From assembly GCA_040756655.1 (NCBI GenBank), contig JBFLYN010000005.1, positions 1 through 64,000 of the forward strand: a DNA stretch of 64,000 nt. The letters run 5' to 3'. The notes under the pieces are model-generated. The model ran no database searches. It saw only the letters and a list, made by a program, of their open reading frames with translations, and was not told the origin of the DNA. Shown here piece after piece: positions 23,010 through 30,558 of this stretch. This DNA comes from JBFLYN01 sp040756655. Lineage in GTDB: Bacteria > Bacillota > Sulfobacillia > UBA8153. Position 1 is the first letter of the stretch. Every line of letters begins with the position of its first letter. The position numbers and the translations under genes are program-made.

Positions 23010-24425
23010 CTACCCTCTCTCCTCTCCTTCTTCTTTCCCCAGGATCTGGCCGGGGAATACTGCGTGTCCTCGCAGGTACGCGCCGCCGTCCATGACCCGC
23101 CCACCCGCTGGCTGCACCTGGACCAGTTGCAGGCAGCCATCACCTGTGGCCACTACCGGCCCGCCATCTGCCAGCGTCACCACCTGGCCCGGCCGGGCAG
23201 CACCCGTCCCCGGGTAGAGCTCAGCCTCCCAGACTTTCAGCCGCCGGCCGCGGTCAAAGGTATAGGCGCCGGGCCGCGGGTTCAGCGCCCGCACCTGGTT
23301 TCTCAGGGCCAGGGCCGGCCGGTTCCAGTCCATGATCTCATCCTCCGGGCCCAGCGGCGGTGCGTAGGTGGCGGCGGTTTCATCCTGGGGTACACGGGGA
23401 GCCTCCCCTTTAGCCACCAGTTCCAGGGTCTTCACCAAGAGCCCGGCGCTGACCACCGAAAGGCGGCGATGCAGGGTACCCGCGGTGGCATCCGGGGGGA
23501 TGTCCACGGCTTCTTGCAGGATGATGTCCCCCGCATCCAACCTTCGCGTCATGTACATGGTGGTGACGCCGGTCCGGGTCTCCCCGGCCATGATGGCGCG
23601 CTGGATGGGGGCTGCCCCCCGGTACTTGGGCAACAAGGACGCATGAGCGTTGATGGCCCCCAGGCGCGGCACTTTGAGCATGGCCTCCGGGAGGATCTGG
23701 CCGTAGGCCACCACTACCAGCACATCGGGGGCCAGTTCCTCCAGGGACTCCACCAGCCCGGGAGATCGGCAAGATTCCGGTTGCCAGGTGTCCAGGCCCA
23801 GCTCGGCGGCGGCAAGCTTCACAGGCGGCGGCACCACCCCGGATGTGCGCCCGGACAGCCGGTCGGGCTGGGTGATCACCGCGAGTACGTGGTAGTGCCG
23901 TTCCAGGGCACGCAGTGCCGGCACGGCAAAATCCGGGGTGCCCAGGAACACTACTTTCAAGCCTGCAGACGCTGGCACTTCGGTGATCGACCGGGCCCGG
24001 TCCAGGAAGATGATGCCATCAAGGTGGTCCAGTTCATGCTGGAGCGCCCGGGCCAGCAAGTCTGCGCCCTCCACCCAAACCGGGCGGCCGTGGCGGTCCA
24101 GGGCACCTACGGTCACCCTGGCAGCCCGGGCCACCTCACCCACCAGGCCTGGCACGCTGAGGCAGCCTTCCACCGCCACTTCTTCGCCACTTCGGGCCAC
24201 GATTTCAGGGTTGATGAGTTCGATGGGACCTTCGCCCACATCGATGACCACTACCCGCCGGGCCACCCCCACCTGGGTAGCGGCCAGTCCCACGCCGCTG
24301 GCTGCCTTCATGGTCTCCAGCATGTCATCAAGGAGCGTCAGCACTGAACGGGTGATGACCCGCACCGGACGGGCCTGGGTGCGTAGGGATGGATGGTCAT
24401 ACTTCAGGATTTCGAGTACGGCCAA
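23010..24425 (-). CDS. def-fmt: Peptide deformylase / methionyl-tRNA formyltransferase fusion
   Basis: One reading frame joins two enzymes that normally have separate genes. Residues 1-152 are peptide deformylase: MAVLEILKYDHPSLR, GVGLAATQVG, EGCLSVPG and the metal site QHELDHLDG. After a linker of only about 5 residues (PASAG), formyltransferase begins at about 156 with LKVVFLGTPDFAVPALRAL. It continues with VLVVVAYGQILPEAM, the active-site region NAHASLLPKYRGAAPIQRAI and the C-terminal Fmt domain. One activity formylates initiator Met-tRNA and the other removes formyl from nascent proteins. TTG 24425 with TAGGTGAG upstream gives the usual Def start; GTG 24434 is possible. There is no def or fmt stop codon between the halves. 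Gene order priA-def-fmt is otherwise typical. Confidence 0.93.
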   Translation of the reverse strand: MAVLEILKYDHPSLRTQARPVRVITRSVLTLLDDMLETMKAASGVGLAATQVGVARRVVVIDVGEGPIELINPEIVARSGEEVAVEGCLSVPGLVGEVARAARVTVGALDRHGRPVWVEGADLLARALQHELDHLDGIIFLDRARSITEVPASAGLKVVFLGTPDFAVPALRALERHYHVLAVITQPDRLSGRTSGVVPPPVKLAAAELGLDTWQPESCRSPGLVESLEELAPDVLVVVAYGQILPEAMLKVPRLGAINAHASLLPKYRGAAPIQRAIMAGETRTGVTTMYMTRRLDAGDIILQEAVDIPPDATAGTLHRRLSVVSAGLLVKTLELVAKGEAPRVPQDETAATYAPPLGPEDEIMDWNRPALALRNQVRALNPRPGAYTFDRGRRLKVWEAELYPGTGAARPGQVVTLADGGPVVATGDGCLQLVQVQPAGGRVMDGGAYLRGHAVFPGQILGKEEGEERG

Positions 24426-24440
24426 TGCTCTCACCTACCG

Positions 24441-26828
24441 TCACATCATGAACACCGGGTCTGGGTCCACGGCCAGGCGTACCTTCTGCCCCTCGTGGGC
24501 CTCCTGGACCCGCAGTGCCAGTTCCAAAAGGGCGTCACGGTCACGGCCGGCCAGCAAGACCTGCCACCGGTAAGAGCCATGCAGCCTTGAGAGCGGCGCA
24601 GGCGCCGGGCCCAGCACCCTGACGCCCGGAACCGGCTCTCCCGCTGCCGCCCGGTGCGCCGCCCGGGCAACGGCCTCCTCGTCCGGCGAGGAGAATACCA
24701 AGTGTACCAGGTGGGTAAAGGGCGGAAAGCCCGCCTGCTCCCGCCAGGCCAGTTCCTGCCGGTAGAACCCCCCATAGTCGTGGGATGCTGCGGCCTGGAT
24801 GGCATAGTGGTCGGGATGGTACGTTTGCACCAAGACCCGGCCCGGCCCTCCCCGCCCCGAACGGCCGGCTACCTGGGTCAAGAGCTGGAAGGTCCGCTCG
24901 GCGCTGCGGAAGTCCGGGAAGTTGAGGCCCGTATCGGCAGTCACCACGCCCACCAGTTCCACACCGGGTATGTCCAGGCCCTTGGCGATCATCTGGGTGC
25001 CCACCAGCACTGCCCCGGGCGTGGACCTGAACTCTTCGAGGATTCGCTGGTGGGCACCCCGCCGCGCAGTGGTGTCCGAGTCCATCCGTAAGACCCGGGT
25101 GTTGGGCAGGCTTCTCTGGACCTCGGATTCCACCCGCTCGGTTCCGGCACCAAATCCCCGTATGTAGCGGCTTTGGCAGACCGGGCAAGTGTCTGGCGTG
25201 TGCTGTTTGAAATCACAGTAGTGGCATCTAAGTTCCCGGCCCTGCCGGTGCAGGGTCAGGGACACATCACACTGCGGGCACTGGATGACCAGTCCGCACT
25301 CGCGACAGAGCACAAAAGAGGCAAACCCTCGACGGTTCAAAAACAGCATGGCCCGGGCACCCTTCTGTACGACTTGTTCCAGGGCTTCCCCCAGTTCCCG
25401 GCTGAACATGCTCCGGTTGCCCGCTTTCATCTCGGCGCGCATGTCCACCACGGTAACAGGCGGCAGCTCCGCGCCGTCCACCCGGTGAGAGAGCGTCAAT
25501 AGCTGGTATTCCCCGGAGGCGGCCCGGGTATATGACTCCAAAGAAGGGGTTGCCGACCCCAGCACTACCGTGGCCCGGTGCTGGAAGGCCCGCATGATGG
25601 CCACTTCCCGCGCATGGTAGCGGGGCGATTCTTCCTGCTTGTAACTGTATTCGTGTTCCTCATCCACGATGATGGCGCCCAGGTGCCGGGCGGGCGCAAA
25701 CACCGCGGAACGCGCGCCCACGATGACCCGGGCCCGGCCACCTTGCACCCGCTGCCACTCATCGTACCTCTCACCCGTGGAAAGTGCGCTGTGCAACACG
25801 GCCACCTGGTCGCCAAACCGCTCCTGGAACCTGCCCAGGGTCTGCGGCGTAAGGGATATCTCGGGTACCAGCACGATGGCCTGGCGGCCTTCCTCCAGCA
25901 CCTCTCCGATGAACCGCAGGTATACCTCGGTCTTGCCGCTGCCGGTTACCCCGTGCAAAAGGCACACCCCGGGTTTACGACGGTGGAGATCAATGATTGA
26001 TTGTAACACAAATGCCTGTTCGGCGGTAGGCACAAAGGACACTACCGGGTCCTTCATGCCGGGAGCCGGCCGGCGAGGGAGCTCTGACTCCACCAGCCGC
26101 ACCAGACCTTGCCCGGAGAGCCGGTCCAGGACCGGACGGGAGGTACCCTGGGCTGGCACCTTCCCGCCGGCTTCCACCAGGCGGCGCAGGAGCTCGGCCC
26201 GGCGGGGTGCCCGCTTGGCTTCACCCTCTGCTGCCTGGAGGGCCTGGTGGTCTGGAACCGCCAGCTCCGCGAAAACCTGCCGGCGAGAGCGGGCCCCCGG
26301 GGAAAAGGTAGTGTGGCGTTGCACCAGCTCCAGCGCCATGAGCCGGGCGAGCTCCGCCCGTCCTGCCCCGGTACTCTGCTCCAGTTCTGGTTGGGTCATG
26401 GCCCCGTGTTCGGCCAAGACCTCCAGGACACGGGCGCCAGCAGACGACAAGCCCCTGGGCTCCACCTCGGGCCTGCCCGGTGCGAGGGCGTACACGGTGC
26501 GGCCGCGATAGCGGATGACGGCCGGGAGCATGGTCCAAAGTACACTGGCCAGCGGGGCGGCGTAGTACCGCGACACCTCCCGGGCAAGACCGAGGAGCCC
26601 CTCTTCGTAGACGGGCTCCTCATCCAGCACGCTTTTTATGTCCCGGACTCCGGTCACCGGGCACTGGTGGTCCAGGGCCACGATGACCCCGGTCACTTCC
26701 CTTGGACCCAGCGGCACTGTGACTCGCATGCCCGGGCGCGCCCTTTCTTCCAGCCTTGGGGGAATTCGGTAATGAAAGCCGGCCGAACGCAGCCCGCGAA
26801 CGTCCACGGCCACCACCGCAAAAGCCAT
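24441..26828 (-). CDS. priA: Primosomal replication restart helicase PriA
   Basis: PriA reloads the replicative helicase at stalled forks. The 795 residues include the N-terminal DNA-binding domain (MAFAVVAVDVRGLRSAGFHYRI, RPGMRVTVPLG). Helicase motifs are Walker A HGVTGSGKTEVYLRF, the DEEH box IIVDEEHEYSYKQEESPRYHAR, GSATPSLES and TQMIAKGLDIPGV. The zinc-binding insert has paired cysteines (CRECG, CPQCD, CHYCD, CPVCQ). The ATG follows GAGGGGAGATAG. It starts directly after coaBC and ends 15 bases before def-fmt. Confidence 0.96.
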   Translation of the reverse strand: MAFAVVAVDVRGLRSAGFHYRIPPRLEERARPGMRVTVPLGPREVTGVIVALDHQCPVTGVRDIKSVLDEEPVYEEGLLGLAREVSRYYAAPLASVLWTMLPAVIRYRGRTVYALAPGRPEVEPRGLSSAGARVLEVLAEHGAMTQPELEQSTGAGRAELARLMALELVQRHTTFSPGARSRRQVFAELAVPDHQALQAAEGEAKRAPRRAELLRRLVEAGGKVPAQGTSRPVLDRLSGQGLVRLVESELPRRPAPGMKDPVVSFVPTAEQAFVLQSIIDLHRRKPGVCLLHGVTGSGKTEVYLRFIGEVLEEGRQAIVLVPEISLTPQTLGRFQERFGDQVAVLHSALSTGERYDEWQRVQGGRARVIVGARSAVFAPARHLGAIIVDEEHEYSYKQEESPRYHAREVAIMRAFQHRATVVLGSATPSLESYTRAASGEYQLLTLSHRVDGAELPPVTVVDMRAEMKAGNRSMFSRELGEALEQVVQKGARAMLFLNRRGFASFVLCRECGLVIQCPQCDVSLTLHRQGRELRCHYCDFKQHTPDTCPVCQSRYIRGFGAGTERVESEVQRSLPNTRVLRMDSDTTARRGAHQRILEEFRSTPGAVLVGTQMIAKGLDIPGVELVGVVTADTGLNFPDFRSAERTFQLLTQVAGRSGRGGPGRVLVQTYHPDHYAIQAAASHDYGGFYRQELAWREQAGFPPFTHLVHLVFSSPDEEAVARAAHRAAAGEPVPGVRVLGPAPAPLSRLHGSYRWQVLLAGRDRDALLELALRVQEAHEGQKVRLAVDPDPVFMM

Positions 26829-28028
26829 CTATCTCCCCTCACTCCAGAGGACCTTGACCCGGTCGAGGATCACGTGGGCCAGTTTCGTCTTGGGCATCAG
26901 GGGGATCTCTTCGGTAGCCCCGGCACTTACCAGGGTGACCTGGTTGTCATCACTGCCAAACCCGATTCCGGCCCGGGATACGTCATTGGCAAAGACCAAG
27001 TCCACGCCTTTTTTCTCCAGCTTGGCCCGGGCCGCCGCCACCACCTCGGTAGTCTCCGCCGCGAAGGCTACCAGCACCGGCCGGGGCGAAAGACCCGCCA
27101 GCTCCTTGATGATGTCCGGGTTCTCCGTCAGCTCCAGGGTGCAGGGGCCGGCCTGTCTTTTGATTTTTTCCGCCCGGCGCTCCTTGGGCGCAAAATCCGC
27201 CACCGCGGCGGCCATGATCACCGCATCGCTGCCCGGGGCCGTATCCAGCATGGCCTGCCGGAGTTCAGAAGCAGTCTCAACGTGGATGGTCTTTACGCCC
27301 AGCGGCGGCCTAAGGCTAACCGGGCCGGTCACCAGGACCACCCGGGCCCCCCGGTCACGGGCCGCGGCAGCCAGGGCATAGCCCATTTTGCCCGACGACC
27401 GGTTGGAGAGGTACCGTACCGGGTCCAGGGGCTCCACCGTGGGACCTGCACTCACCACCACCGTGCGGCCCACCAAGTCATGGGGATAGGCGATCAGGGC
27501 AATGACCTGCTCCACCACCTTTTCGGGACCGGGGAAGCGGCCCTGCCCGTAGGCGCCCGAAGCCAGCCGTCCATACTCAGGCTCCATAAAATGGTACCCG
27601 ATGCCCTGAAGGCGGCTGATGTTTTGCCTGACTATGGGATGAGCATACATGTTGTGGTTCATGGCCGGGACCACCAGCACCGGAGCCCGGGTGGCCAGCA
27701 GGGTGGTGGAGATGAAATCGTCGGCAACGCCCGAGGCCAGCTTGCCGATAATGTTGGCGGTGGCCGGAGCGATCACAAAGAGGTCGGCACGCTCGGCCAG
27801 TGCGATGTGCTCCACGTTCCAGTGCTTGGGCTCGGCAAACATGTCCAGGATCACCGGGTTGTGAGCCAGGGTGCGGAAAGTCAGCGGTGTGACGAACTCG
27901 GTGGCAGACCGGGTCATGGCCACGTGGACAGTCGCCCCCAGCTGCACCAGCTTGCTGGTCACGTCCACTGCCTTGTAGGCGGCAATTCCCCCGGTCACGC
28001 ACAGGCCAATCGTCTTTCCATGCAACAC
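26829..28028 (-). CDS. coaBC: Bifunctional phosphopantothenoylcysteine decarboxylase / synthetase
   Basis: CoaBC carries out two consecutive CoA steps: CTP-dependent coupling of cysteine to 4'-phosphopantothenate (CoaB, C-terminal), then flavin-dependent decarboxylation (CoaC, N-terminal). The CoaC half shows GLCVTGGIAAYKAVD, PATANIIGKLASG and the active-site region VPAMNHNMYAHPIV. The CoaB half starts at about 180 with RTVVVSAGPTVEPLDPVRYLSN and has SSGKMGYALA and FAAET. GTG 28028 after GGGAGGTGG is chosen (TTG 28025 is adjacent); length 399 is typical. Together with coaD at 3.7 kb this covers three CoA steps. Confidence 0.95.
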   Translation of the reverse strand: MLHGKTIGLCVTGGIAAYKAVDVTSKLVQLGATVHVAMTRSATEFVTPLTFRTLAHNPVILDMFAEPKHWNVEHIALAERADLFVIAPATANIIGKLASGVADDFISTTLLATRAPVLVVPAMNHNMYAHPIVRQNISRLQGIGYHFMEPEYGRLASGAYGQGRFPGPEKVVEQVIALIAYPHDLVGRTVVVSAGPTVEPLDPVRYLSNRSSGKMGYALAAAARDRGARVVLVTGPVSLRPPLGVKTIHVETASELRQAMLDTAPGSDAVIMAAAVADFAPKERRAEKIKRQAGPCTLELTENPDIIKELAGLSPRPVLVAFAAETTEVVAAARAKLEKKGVDLVFANDVSRAGIGFGSDDNQVTLVSAGATEEIPLMPKTKLAHVILDRVKVLWSEGR

Positions 28029-28106
28029 CAGATACCACCTCCCTGAGGAAAATCGAGGCACAGAGACTTGTTCAATCCCCGTGCCTTTGTCAAACACCGT
28101 CTCCGT

Positions 28107-28310
28107 CTACCGATACCTCGGGCGTGCGTCGGTCACGACCACGCTCCCGTCTGCGATCTCGTTGAGCGCCAGCGTTACGGGTTTGTTGGACCCCGGGCCT
28201 CCCGCCTCGCGGCCCTCCTCCAAGAGCTGCCTGGCTCTTTTGGCTACCGCCACAACCAGTGGGTACCTGGAGTGCTGACGGACTAGCTTGTCCAAGGATG
28301 AAAACTGCAT
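28107..28310 (-). CDS. rpoZ: RNA polymerase omega subunit
   Basis: Omega helps assemble and stabilise RNA polymerase. The 67-residue product has a short N-terminal helix (FSSLDKLVRQHSRYPLVVAV), the conserved AKRARQLLEEG and KPVTLALNEIADGSV. The ATG at 28310 overlaps the gmk stop (TGATG), so the two are coupled. The location after gmk and before coaBC is the standard order in this group. Confidence 0.93.
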   Translation of the reverse strand: MQFSSLDKLVRQHSRYPLVVAVAKRARQLLEEGREAGGPGSNKPVTLALNEIADGSVVVTDARPRYR

Positions 28311-28963
28311 CACTTTACGCCAACCTCCCCGGTGTCCAGGTACGCCCCCAACAGGTCCCTTTGGCGGAAAACCCTGGCCCGCTCCGCCCATACTATGGCA
28401 CGCAGTTCGGCAGCCGCTCGGTCTAATTGGTCGTTGACGATTATGTAATCGTAACGGCCGGCATACTCCACTTCCGCCTTTACTCTCGACAGGCGGAGGC
28501 AGATGTCTTGCTGGCTCTCGGTGCCCCGGTCCAGGATGCGGCGCTTTAGTTCGTCCAGGGACGGTGGTAGCACGAAGACAAACACTCCGTCGGGATAGCG
28601 CTTGCGCAAGGCCACAGCTCCCTGCACATCCTTTTCCAAAAGGACATCGGTGCCGGCGGCCATGAGCTCTTCCAGCGGCCTCTCAGGGGTTCCGTAACGG
28701 TGACCGAAGACCAGCGCCCATTCCACGAGCTCATCCCGCTCTACCAGGAGATCAAATTCCTGGCGCGTCACGAACGTGTAATCCACACCGTTGGACTCAC
28801 CAGCCCGGGGCGGGCGAGTGGTGACCGAAGGGCAAAACCGGATCCCGGCTTCACACTTGAGTAGCGCCTGGCGCAGGGTCCTCTTGCCGGCCCCCGAGGG
28901 GGCAGAGAGCACCACCAGCAGTCCCCGGCGCTTAGGGCCGGCCGCTTTACAGGAAGCACTCAC
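28310..28963 (-). CDS. gmk: Guanylate kinase
   Basis: Guanylate kinase converts GMP to GDP. The 217-residue protein has the P-loop LSAPSGAGKRTL (residues about 19-30), the GMP-binding TTRPPRAGESNGVDYTFV, EWALVFGHRYGTP, and FVLPPSLDELKRRI with the lid region. The residue after the P-loop Lys is Arg rather than the usual Ser or Gly (see findings). Otherwise length and motifs are normal. The GTG start overlaps the remA stop (GTGA), and the stop overlaps the rpoZ start. Confidence 0.95.
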   Translation of the reverse strand: MSASCKAAGPKRRGLLVVLSAPSGAGKRTLRQALLKCEAGIRFCPSVTTRPPRAGESNGVDYTFVTRQEFDLLVERDELVEWALVFGHRYGTPERPLEELMAAGTDVLLEKDVQGAVALRKRYPDGVFVFVLPPSLDELKRRILDRGTESQQDICLRLSRVKAEVEYAGRYDYIIVNDQLDRAAAELRAIVWAERARVFRQRDLLGAYLDTGEVGVK

Positions 28964-29229
28964 TCTTGCGCAGGCTCCTCGCCACTTTCCTTGGATACCA
29001 GGCGGTTGGCAACCGTCTCAGGCTGGACCGCCGACAGGACTACATGATCTGAGTCAGTGATGATCACTGCCCGCGTCCGGCGCCCGTAGGTAGCATCGAT
29101 CAACATCCCGCGATCCCGGGCTTCGGTTATTATCCGCTTTATTGGTGCTGATTCCGGGCTGACTATGGCTACGATGCGGTTGGCTGACACGATGTTACCG
29201 AAGCCAATGTTGATCAGCTTGATGTCCAT
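28960..29229 (-). CDS. remA: RemA family DNA-binding regulator (DUF370)
   Basis: This 89-residue protein of the RemA/DUF370 family is a DNA-binding regulator of biofilm matrix and osmoprotection genes in Bacillus. It begins MDIKLINIGFGNIVSANRIV, the hallmark of the family, followed by SPESAPIKRIITEARDRG and DATYGRRTRAVIITDSDHV. The acidic C-terminal tail (SKESGEEPAQE) is variable in the family. It lies between the mIHF-like gene and gmk; in most Firmicutes the order is yicC-remA-gmk-rpoZ. Confidence 0.94.
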   Translation of the reverse strand: MDIKLINIGFGNIVSANRIVAIVSPESAPIKRIITEARDRGMLIDATYGRRTRAVIITDSDHVVLSAVQPETVANRLVSKESGEEPAQE

Positions 29230-29240
29230 CGCCTACCCTC

Positions 29241-29555
29241 CTATCGTCTACCTCCAAGCCGTGCCACCAGGGCTTCTTTCTGTCTTTTCCCGAGTCCCTG
29301 CACCCGCCTCTTTTCATCTATGCCGATCTCTTCCATGATTCGCTGGGCCTTTACCTTGCCCACGCGGGGCAGCGAGCGCAGAAGATAAGCCACGCGCATA
29401 CGTGCGGTGACTTCGTCTTCAGCAGCCAGCACCTGGCTGAAATCCAGGTCGCCCTTTTTCAGTTGCTCCCGCAATTGGCTGCGGGCACGGCGCATCTGCT
29501 GTGCCTTGGCCAGAGCATCCTTCTTCTCTTCTTGAGACAGATTCGGCAGCGCCAC
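29241..29555 (-). CDS. mihF: Integration host factor-like protein (mIHF type)
   Basis: This basic protein of about 104 residues resembles the mycobacterial integration host factor (mIHF) family. It has a long N-terminal helix (LSQEEKKDALAKAQQMRRAR) and then the helix-two-turn-helix region RVAYLLRSLPRVGKVKAQRI followed by MEEIGIDEKRRVQGLGKRQ. Such proteins bend or compact DNA and are best known in Actinobacteria, where the gene also precedes gmk. GTG 29555 is preceded by AAGGAGGGAGAAT, an ideal ribosome binding site. It sits between yicC and remA, the position also found in Moorella-like Clostridia. Confidence 0.85.
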   Translation of the reverse strand: MALPNLSQEEKKDALAKAQQMRRARSQLREQLKKGDLDFSQVLAAEDEVTARMRVAYLLRSLPRVGKVKAQRIMEEIGIDEKRRVQGLGKRQKEALVARLGGRR

Positions 29556-29569
29556 ATTCTCCCTCCTTT

Positions 29570-30445
29570 TCACTCGATATTCTGCACCTGCTCTCGGATC
29601 TTCTCCACTTCGCTCTTGAGAGCAACTACCAGACGTGATAGCCCCACGTCGGCAGACTTGGATGCGATGGTGTTAATCTCCCGGTGCAGCTCCTGGGTGA
29701 GGAACTCCAGCCGCCGTCCTACGGGTTCGGGACTCTCCAGTGCCGACCGGCACTGCTCCAGGTGACTATCCATGCGCACCAGTTCCTCGGCGATGTTGGA
29801 CCGCTCCGCCAAGAGCGCCACCTCCATGGCCAGCCTCTGCTCATCCAAGGCAGCACCGTCCAGTAGCTGGGCCAACCTGCTCTCGAGTTTCCGCCGGTAC
29901 GCTTCCACCACTGACCCGGACCGGTCGACGGTATCCTGGAGCAACCCGGCTATGTTCTCAACACGCTGTGCTAGCTCCCGGTGCAGAGCTGCACCTTCGC
30001 GCTCCCGCATGGCGGACAGGGCATCCAGTGCTTGGTGCACTGCACTGGAAAGACCTGGCCACACTCTCTCTAGGTCCACTTCCAGTTCAGAAAGGCTGAC
30101 CAGCTCGGGCAAGGCCAACAGGTCGCCCAGGCTGATCGGGTCCTCCAGGTCCAGGAGTTCCCTGATCTCCCTCAAAACACCATGATAGGCCATGGCCAGC
30201 TGCCTGTCAACCTTTACCTGGCGCCCGCCGGTTTCCAGGTCCAAGTTCAGGAAGACTTCCACCCGGCCGCGGTTGATCCGGTCCTTTACCGCCGCCCGCA
30301 CCCGCTCCTCCAGGGGCGACAGGGCCCGGGGAAGCCTGATGACCACTTCCCCGTAACGATGGTTCACTGAGCGCATCTCCGCCGTGACCCGCCCGCCGGG
30401 TATGGACGCTTCGCCGCGGCCGTACCCGGTCATGGAACGTATCAT
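29570..30445 (-). CDS. yicC: YicC family endoribonuclease
   Basis: The 291-residue YicC protein family includes metal-dependent endoribonucleases. The start MIRSMTGYGRG is the family signature, followed by EMRSVNHRYGEVVIRLPRAL. The C-terminal DUF1732 region reads EPVGRRLEFLTQELHREINTIASKSAD, a strongly conserved stretch. ATG 30445 is used; the longer frame from 30484 adds residues not seen in the family. It heads the yicC-mihF-remA-gmk-rpoZ-coaBC-priA run on the minus strand. Confidence 0.93.
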   Translation of the reverse strand: MIRSMTGYGRGEASIPGGRVTAEMRSVNHRYGEVVIRLPRALSPLEERVRAAVKDRINRGRVEVFLNLDLETGGRQVKVDRQLAMAYHGVLREIRELLDLEDPISLGDLLALPELVSLSELEVDLERVWPGLSSAVHQALDALSAMREREGAALHRELAQRVENIAGLLQDTVDRSGSVVEAYRRKLESRLAQLLDGAALDEQRLAMEVALLAERSNIAEELVRMDSHLEQCRSALESPEPVGRRLEFLTQELHREINTIASKSADVGLSRLVVALKSEVEKIREQVQNIE

Positions 30446-30558
30446 CGCTCCAGCCCCACTTGGTGAATTTGGGGAAACGCACAACCTGCTAATTCTCGGT
30501 CGAACTCAAAAATCCTCTTGGCCGCACCTAGTTTTGCCAGCATAAGAACGGCTATTCA

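Noticed and set aside
22800..24347. 515-codon plus-strand frame antisense to def-fmt
   Set aside because: Shadow of a conserved gene; no ribosome binding site or protein-like motif.
26109..28046. Very long open frame (645 codons) on the plus strand, antisense to priA and coaBC
   Set aside because: Composition is low-complexity His/Gly/Pro/Arg-rich with no motif. It mirrors two clearly conserved genes on the other strand, a common effect of high GC codon use.
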